Below are positions 1-9,500 of a DNA stretch of 60,000 nucleotides, in pieces; position 1 is the first letter of the stretch; each line of letters starts with the position of its first letter. The notes beneath the pieces were generated by a model that worked only from the letters and a program-made list of their open reading frames with translations, was not told where the DNA came from and did not search any database. This DNA comes from Antedon mediterranea (Eukaryota; Echinodermata; Crinoidea; Comatulida; Antedonidae): positions 20,178,001 through 20,238,000 of the forward strand of contig NC_092674.1 of the NCBI RefSeq assembly GCF_964355755.1, read 5' to 3'. A program made the position numbers and the translations under genes.

Positions 1-364
1 AAGTTTTAATAGATCTGGTAGAATTCAGCAATGCAAAGTTAAAACCAACCGTTTTAGTGATTCCTTTTCCCATATGCCTGTCATCTATATAATGTACATT
101 TTTCAAGATAATTAGTTAACTTACAGTAGGTGTTACGTTTTTATATTGTGTTTTAAATTGTATTGTATCTATGTTTCTAAGCTCAGGTAAACAAATTTCA
201 TGTATGTAATATTATGTGACAATAAATTGAATTTTGAATGTTTACTTTTAATTGTATTGACAGTAAATGCACTTATATTGCATATGTATTGTCAAAGTGA
301 GATCACTCAATGAATAACCAGCCATCATCCTGTTTATTTTTTTATCCTATTGTTTATTTTTTAG
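1..364 (+). other. CCDC39 intron, 3' part
   Basis: AT-rich intron sequence upstream of the first visible exon, ending in a T-rich tract and AG acceptor. No coding or repeat signal is recognised here, so the start codon and promoter of CCDC39 lie outside the window. Confidence 0.8.
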
Positions 365-511
365 GGTTTATGCAAAGCACGTGACAAGCAGATTGATACA
401 GAAAACCATTTGAAACAAATTGCTCAACGGGAAGAAGGTCGTCTTAAGCAAGAAATCAAACGCATTGAAAATGACCTTGCTGATATCAAAGAACGAAAAA
501 ATATATTTGAA
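365..511 (+). CDS. CCDC39: CCDC39 exon (visible 1)
   Basis: Forty-nine codons, phase 0 at both ends, between a TTAG acceptor and a GTAGGT donor. It begins GLCKARDKQ, matching the SLCKARE region of vertebrate CCDC39, and continues as charged coiled coil ending in RKNIFE. Confidence 0.93.
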
Positions 512-3500
512 GTAGGTTTTAAAAAACTGTTATGAACAAAGTAATCAAACTGCTGAATTGGTGGTAATTACTGGTCTGATGAATGTTACATACATACAGT
601 CTTTTCTTTCAAATGAAAAATAATACTGGTCATATATTTAACTGGTTTTGAATCAATTCCTGTGTATGTGTATGCTAAACTGCTTAAAGAACATGCACCA
701 TAGCATTTCTTAAATTTCAATTTGGTAATAAATATTTCTAAATCATAGGCTGCTGATATACTAATAATTATTTTTTACAGATTTGTTTTTAAGGTGAAAA
801 AATCTGTGAGAATACAGAAATACCGTCCCAACCATGATTTCTCATTCTTTGTTGTCCTATACCCTTTTCAGACCTGCAAAAAGTAACACATTATGACAAG
901 TCTGTAACCAGGTTTGCATAGACAATAGCTATAACTTGTCGAAACAATTTATGCAGATGTGAAAAAGGTATTTCATGACAAAAAATGTTTCTTCTAGTAA
1001 TGATCATTTTAATGGCTTTTCTGTATATTTCTTTGATAGAAATATGTTTATTTTTTATATTTTCCAGAATACTATTTTCAAAAACACAAAACAACTGGAG
1101 GAGCTGAAATCCCAAATGAACTGGGATCAACAGGCATTAGAGGCCTGGCTAGAAGAATCCGCACGGAAAGATGAAGATGCCATGACCTTAGCAAAGTACA
1201 CCCGTATGGATGAAGCTAAAGTTAAGGTGAGTTAACAACAAAAATTGGCTAGTGTAGATTAAAAATTAAAATTTACTGTATAATTATCTTGACCACTTTG
1301 TTGGAAAATGTCTATTTTCTGTATAGTCTAATAATAATCAATTTTATTTACGTATAAACTATATGTACTTTAAAGAGGTTTGACATTTAATGCTTTTATT
1401 TTAGATACATTTTATTTTGTCAAACAAAAATGAGTGAATGGGTAAATGAGCAACTATGCCTTGTATGGATAGAACTTGAAGCAAAACATTAACTATAGCT
1501 TCTTTTAAATTCTAGGAATTGTCATTAAGAATGCAGAAAATGACAGATGATTCAATGAAGAAGAGAAAAGTACTTGACCATGAAATGACACAGACACTAA
1601 CAGCTCAGGTGAGATCATGTACCACAACTACTGTAACAATAATGACAAAACATAAAATCAAGTCAAACAAAAAATCAACAGTTACATTTTGTACGGATTA
1701 TAAAAAGCATCTCCTTTTTTATGCATTCTGAAACTTAAATTATTCTCAAGTGTGCAGTGTAGATAGCAAATGTTACTTACAGACAGTACTGGATATCCAG
1801 GCTTCTTAACATTTGGTTCTGGAATAAATGTGAGCTTAAATCTATGGGCTTCTGGAAGCCTCCACAAATGTTGGTACACTGATATCATATTTACCACATT
1901 TACAAAAACTAAAAAATATCATTCATTCAAGTACTAGCAGTTGCCATACTTATTTCTAGTGCTGTTGTTGTAAGTGAATCACCTAATGTTGTTATTTATA
2001 CTTTCTTTAACATCTAGTTGGAGCTTGACAAAACAGCAGAGGAATTTCGTAAGGCTCACCAAGACCGAACCGAGTTAATCCGGCAGTGGGAAGCAACCAT
2101 TGACCAAATGCAGCGTCGTGACCGAGAAATGGATCAACTTGCTAATGTAAGTTCATATTGATATAATATTTTGAATGTTTATATCTAAAAAAATCATAAC
2201 ACACAGTGAACGAATGTGGTTATGGTCTTAGATTTGTAGATTTATTTCCTTAATTTTTTTTTCTTGAAACACTGGTTCTCGCAGATCACCAAAGTTAAGC
2301 AACGTTGGGCCTGGTTGCGTTCTGAATGGGAGACCGTCTGGGAGAGTATGGTGTAATAATAATATCAGACTAGCATGTGATAGGCATGGGTTTGAGTATA
2401 TCTTAGTACCTATGACTGTCATCATAATTCTTAGGATTGCTTGTTGGTTCATGATTGTTATTATTTTTTACAGAAATGTAATCATCAAAAAAAAGTAAAA
2501 AGTCTGTGGTAAAAAGAATCTACAATGTCTTACGAGGTGTCCACTTACCACAGAAAAAAGCTTTTAAGTGTGTCTGAGCTGTACAGGGAGGGGCAACTCT
2601 GTACATCTTCTCATCTTAAACCCTTAAATCAAAACACTGTAATGATGTTTTATTTTTAGGAACTGGCACAAGTAAAAGCGGATGTCCGTGCACATGAAGA
2701 AACTGTTGCAGAAAAACAACAATTTCTGGAAAACGAACTAGAAAATAATGAGGAACAGCAGAAAAAAATACAGAGCACTGATCGACTTTCAGCCAAGTTG
2801 CGTATTGACTATCAGGACACGGAAACACAGCGTGGCCAATTTGCAGATGAGGTAAAAATCATCCTAAACTGTATCATCTGTCCATCAATCCTTGGTATTC
2901 TACAATTGTTCTTACAAGAGCTACTGATTGTCGCTACTATATGTTTCTCCACTTCTTGCACATCATTTCAATATATTCCTTACCAAACAATTATGCTGCT
3001 TTTTTCTCCTTTCTTATATGAATATTTTTTACTAAATGATACAAAACTACACACATAACTTAATCTCTGTCTACACAATCAAACTTTATTTGACAAGGAA
3101 AATATGATGCGGACAAGATGATGTCATATCACTACCATATTTTGGTTGATCACACTTTTTTGTCAAACTAGTTTGATAGTGTAGACAGCTTTACTTGTAT
3201 ATTTATATTTCTTGTACAGTATAATGTGATACTTTACCAAAAATATATATTTGATATTACTTTTCATTGTAGTTGGAGACCCTAAAGTGTACTGTTGAGA
3301 GGACGGCTACAGACTTAGAAGCAATGAGAAAAACAGTAACTGAGCTCAAACGCAATGTTGAAGATAAAAAGTTTAGGTAAGCATAGTATAGTCATGTCAT
3401 TTTTCATTTTTAAACACTATGTCGGAAACAAATTTACTATATTATAAAAGATGGATTTTCAATAAGTCGATAAAAATTAATTTTGTTATCAGAGTTCAGC

Positions 3501-6500
3501 AAGCTAAAGAGTTAAACAAGCAGCTGAATGAAAAGTACAACCTTATCATGGATGCGTCAATGACAGCAGAAGAGAATGCTGCCATGATGGACCAACTTCT
3601 ACAAGAAGAGGAAGAGAACATGAAGGAGTTGGAAAAGGAACTAAGACATCTTCGGGAGCTGCAATATCGCAAATCTCAAGAGATGTATAATAGTAAGACT
3701 TTAGAGAAAGATACAACAGCGGAGATCCAAGGTGCAAGAGCTGCCAGTCGAAACCTGGGCAGTCGCATTAACAAGCTGGATCATGATTCCTTGAAACAAC
3801 AGGAGATTATTTATAATCAGGTAATTATTTTTAGAATTAAATGATTCAGACACATATCTAACAATGATATCTGACACCGATTACCTTTCTTTTCGCCAAC
3901 ATATAGTAATTGCATTGATTGCCTCTCAAAGCCATTATGACAAACATATAACAGGGAGCTTTCATTTTGTTAGTTAATTGGCCACATGTGTAAATATTGA
4001 GACGTGTGTCCTCGCTCCTTACTTTGACACAGGCTAGATGACACGACTGACGACACCACGTTTGACCGTACCTAGGTTGGTTGTCGGCCATTGCAAATTG
4101 AAAGCTCCCTATTATCAGGTCGGGCACCATTACTGATGTAATAGTTAGATTGTCTACTGTTGCCATTGCAAGATTCAAAGAGCCTGAGACAAGCTTCATT
4201 TACTCTTAATGTTAATTTAATCCTTTATCTATTCACTCTACAGGATTTCACCATTCAGCAACTAGAGCGCAAAATTTCCCGCCTCCAAGGTGAAAGAAGC
4301 ACGGAAGAGATGGATGCCCTGAATGCTAAAATAAAAGAGTTAACTCAGACATTAGATGTACGTAACAATACGCATCAGTTATTGAGTGCACAACTCAAAC
4401 GTCTACAGGTTAGTTTTTAAGTCAGTTTTAATATAATTCCTCGAATTAAGATTAAACTACACCTACCTACACTGCTCTTTTTGATAGCTAAATTTGTTCT
4501 CAGACACTCAAATTAGTTTTAAACTGGCATACATAAACAAAATCTAAGTGAAAGATTGTTGAAGGTGAAACTATTGACAGAAAACTTCTCTACTGTAAAC
4601 TGTAAACGTGTATTTACGAAGAACATGTTAGTATCACTTTGTGGTGTTACTAACAAAATATTTATAGAATACTACTATAAAACAAGAAATATGCCATTAA
4701 ATTGAAAAATTCTGTATTTAATTATTCATCAGGACGATATAAGGAAGGTAAAGCGAGACTTGGAAACAAGTGGTAAAGAGAAGGCAGATCTGACCAGCAA
4801 GATAGAGGAACTTAATCTTCATAATGATAGCTCTCAAAGGGTTCTCAAGAAAGTGATTGCAGAGAAACAGGTTAGTCACATAAAACATTCAATTGAAATC
4901 AATTTTTCTGTAGCTTAGTGTAAATTTCCTTTTGAATTCTCATCATAGGAAATAGGAACAGTAATTGAAACATGTTATTAATAAATATACAATATTGAAT
5001 GTGTATGAGTTCATGAGCTAAAAATATAGAACATTTCCATCTTTCACCTTTATTTGCACGAATATAAAACATTCATTAATGTTTTATAACACACCTATGG
5101 CCTAAACCATTTTAAAAAGGCAGCTGCACACATTCGCTTCGTATCGCTCATTTTGTAACAAGAATGAACACACATTAAAACAAAATTCATATAACAAAAT
5201 TAAATTGCACTCACATATAAGAAAATTGCACTGTTGTTAATGTAAGGGTTCATTGGAGTATTCTATTAAATATTATGTGACCCACAATTCTCCAATCAAA
5301 TGACAAGAATCTACTCATGTGTGTTAATATAAACCATACTAATTCCTATAACCCGTTGTTAACCCTTTACTCACCCATATAATTAAAAACTTTCAATATA
5401 ATAAAAATGTGTATTCTAAATCATATTCTTTATTTACTTTCGAAAATTTTGTTTCGTGATATTATATCAATAATTTAATAATTTTTTTTTTGCTTGATTT
5501 GTTCTACAGGATTTGATGGTTGATGAAAATATCTTGAAGTTAGAAATCAAACGTCTAAGAGATATACTCAACTCCAAAGCAGACCAAGTGTTTAGTTTGG
5601 AAAAGAGAAGACTTCAATTGGAAACTGTAAGTAAATTATGATTAAAAATGTTCACCTGTGGCCGTATTCACCAATCTCACTTAGGCTAAGGGAAATACTT
5701 ACCCTTAACATTTAAGAATTCCCTTAACAAAGGGAAACACTTAAGGGGTATTCACAAATGAGTTAAGGGATTCACTTACCTAAGGAAAACACTTAATGTA
5801 AGGGTAAAACTTAAGGGTAAAAATAATCATAAATATTCATGAGTTGTCCCATTGTCCAATCACAGAGGATTTAATTCCCCTATGGTCCAATCACTTTCGT
5901 CTCTAAAACTAATTTGCATATTTAAAAAAAGAGTAAGGGGTTGGGGGGACGGGGAGGATGAAGAGAAAAATGTATAGACGATGGCAGTCAAAACAAAAAC
6001 AAATGAATATTAAACCTAGACTAATTTGTATGAGGATCAAGAAAAATATGTCTAGCCTAGATGCTACTAACAAACCAACATTCTGTGTAGGCCTAAACCT
6101 GTCTGTATTGAGGCATATGCATCCTAGCCCTAGGCTGGTTACTGGGCAGACTAACAGGGCAGGGGGCCTAGCATCTCTACCTAGCCTACTAGAATGGGGC
6201 TAATTTCTATTACAACGAAATGGGAAGCCATCTTCCACAAAAATAATGGCAGTCAAAACAAAAAAAATAAATTAATATATAGGCATAGACTTATTTGTAT
6301 GGGTGGGGATCAGCAAAAAAAGGTGTAGAGTCTACTCAAACCAAACATGAATCCTAGTCTGGTTAGTGGGCAGACCAACAGGGGGCCTAGCATCTCTACC
6401 TAGCCTAGACTGGGGCCATCTACAAGTAGGCATAGTACTCGCACATACAGAATCGTCAGCACAACCAAGGTACTGAATAGTTAAGGGAACTTTTAAGGGA

Positions 6501-9500
6501 CCTCTGAGGTCCCTTAAAAGTTAAGGGGAAAATAGACCAAGTTAAGGGTTTCCCTTAACCTTAAACCCTTTGTGAATACCACTTAAGTGAAACCCTTAAT
6601 ATTTTCTTGATTTAAGGGAAATCCTTAGGATTTAAGGGAAATATCTCACTTAAGTGTGATTGGTGAATACGGCCACTGGTTTTTAGACATTCATAAATTG
6701 ATAATTCTTTCCGAAAATATCAACAATTTGAGAAAACTAATAATGACAGTTTTGCTGTCCTGATCGGAGAGCTTCTTCAGAATTGACCCTTATTAAAATT
6801 ACTCAATAATATATGTTTTATCACTAACTGTACTTAATTCATTATCATAAACTATTGCACTGCATCAGTGTTTTTGATAATCCAAAATAAGTTTTAAAAT
6901 TAATGCTGCTATGTTAAACTATAGTTTTATTTTAAAATTTAATTGATTTACTATTGATGATATGTTGCAATTAGGCGATGAAAGAACGCAGACAGGAAAT
7001 TGGAATTCACAAAGATATGTTAAAGGCTCAGTTGAAAGCGTCAGCTGAGGAGAAATCCACAGTAAGCTCAGAACTACATGAACGTATATCAAAGATTGAA
7101 AAATTAAGAAAAAGGTTAGTAGAAATAATATCTGGATTTGAAATTAATTTTCTACCCTATTTTATATCATTTTCAATGTATTGTTTTTTAACTTTCTGTG
7201 GACATAGAAGTCAAGGTTTCTCTCACAAGTCTCCAATAAACGGACAATTTGTGGGCTCTCTGGTGTTTTCTGGTATCTGCTTTCCAGTGTTACAAATACT
7301 GTAAATCTATGGTAGAATTGATATTTATCATATAGTTCCTAGGACTAGACATATACTTAGTAAAGTTGTTTTATTAATAGTAAAAAGCATTTGACCATCT
7401 TTCATACAAATTTATTTTCTTAATAGATATGAAATACTGATGGTATCTATGGCACCACCTGAAGGTGAAGAGGATCGCTCACAAGCATACTATGTCATAC
7501 AGGTTAGTAAGTTATATGGTATGATGTTATACAGCTGATATTGATTTTATTGGTGTATTATAACATTTGAGATCTCCCGAGGAAATTATATCTTTCTTGA
7601 GGGATTATATTATCCCAAGTACTACGCTAGTTAACCATTGTTAGATGGAGATAGTAATAGAGGTATACATGCTTTAGTAATTTAGTGTACATCTATAGCA
7701 AGCTAAAATTACTGACAAAGAAGACATTTCCTTACCAACATAAACATTTCTTATAGGCTGCTCAGCAAAAAGAGGAGCTGCAACGTAAAGGTGATGATCT
7801 TGATGCTAAGATCAGGAAATCAGAGAAGGAGATCAAAGCACTGGAGAACACTCTGAGACTGATGAATGGTAGAAATGAAGTGTACAGGAAAAGTTTTAGC
7901 AAAGTTACTGAAACAAGTGAGTGAACTTTGTGTCAACATTCTCTTTATATTGTAACAAATTATAATAGATGTTTGTTCTTTAGTGAAGTGTGCTAATCAA
8001 AGATTTTATATAGCTGAAGGCTAGATCACAATAAACAATGTTATAGCAGGTCAAGAAGTGATTCTCCATGGTGAGGAAACCAACAAGATGGCAGCAGCAA
8101 TCGACCAATCAGATATGCCCTACGCAGTACGCACTACTACGCCTGTGTTGAGCCTATCTGCGTGAGAAGGATACGCAGCGTGTTAAGCGCATAAACGAGA
8201 ACGCATTCTATATCATCCTCAATTCAAAAAATGCTAGATTACCAAGAAATTATTCATTTTATATTTAATTTTATAAAAACTTAACTGTGTTGTAATTTAT
8301 GTGGTATTAATGTATTATATTAGATTATTATTTTTTATATTAAATAATGTTTTGAACACATTTACTGCCACTGTCTTGTTGGTTCCCCTCCTGTTGGAAT
8401 CACTTTCCAGTCTTGAGTACGCCCTCTAGTGTTCTTATTACATCTCGCTGGTGCTAACACATCACTTAATTTTTTACTTCAAAATATGTACTACAAATAC
8501 ATATGAAATACTTGAAATCAGTTAAATTAATTTTTTGTAAGATTAAAATTAGTTGTTTTAGTTATGTTATACATCATAACATGTTCAGAGAAAATATTGA
8601 GATGCACTTTTATATCTTAGGTATCAGCATTTATAGTAAACAATGGGTTTGCAGTCACTTGGCAGGCATGGCAAGGGTGGAAAATGCGTTTGGTCAACAC
8701 ACTTTCCACCTTTAGCTAACCAAAAAAAATGTTTTTTTTCCATATCCAAAATAATTGGGGAGAAATAAGTGGGAGGTGGAAGGATGACTTGATATATTGG
8801 GAAACTCCTGTGATTATTGGGGATACAATGGCTTGTAGTCTGCTGCTCTGATTATACAAATTATGCAGTTCCTCCAATTATATAAAGAACAAACATCGGC
8901 CTTAAATTTACAAACCATTTTCTTGTTTCTCTCTAGGCGAGGAGTATGAAGAAAAACAACAATTGGAAGAGCAGCTTAGAGCAGTAATGGACAAGTACAA
9001 ATACAAACGACGTCAGATACGTGAACTCCAAGATGACCTTGGCACAATGAGCAATACGCTAGATAACTTAGTGCGAGATGAGAATGCCTACTCAGAGATG
9101 ATTGGTGAAAAAGAGGTAACATTGGATTGTATACTAATATACAAATAATAAATGTTTATGAGTGCGATGGTACGAATAAGTTCATGAGGTGAATGATGAA
9201 ATTCCATTTTGACGATGCGGAGCCTGAGTGAAAATAGAATTTCATATTTTACCGTATAGCATTGTTGTTATGCTGTTGTTACAGGGTCATGTTGTCCGTT
9301 CCTTTATCGACAAATAGGAAATACACCGGGCACAATAATGAACTTACTAATATTTTGTGTGACCTACAATTTTCCAATCAAATGCACAGGAATCTATATA
9401 GGTGTTATATAATATTAATTGATGCATTTTAGAACATTATAAATAAAATGATTCAAAGATGCTGAATGGTACCCCTCACAAAATGTGTTGGTTTGTTTGT

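Noticed and set aside
2271-2355. A functional 5S rRNA gene
   Set aside because: The first ~40 bases are missing, there are several substitutions, and there is no termination T-run at the expected place.
3419-3492. Extension of the CCDC39 exon upstream to an ATG at 3419
   Set aside because: The frame is open, but the residues are not conserved. The previous exon ends in phase 2, and the AG at 3491-3492 restores the conserved reading with a split arginine.
5958-6203. An 81-codon basic frame inside the 5659-6675 element as a transposase or Myb protein
   Set aside because: It has no DDE, helix-turn-helix or SANT pattern that I can recognise, and the second half is low in conserved features.
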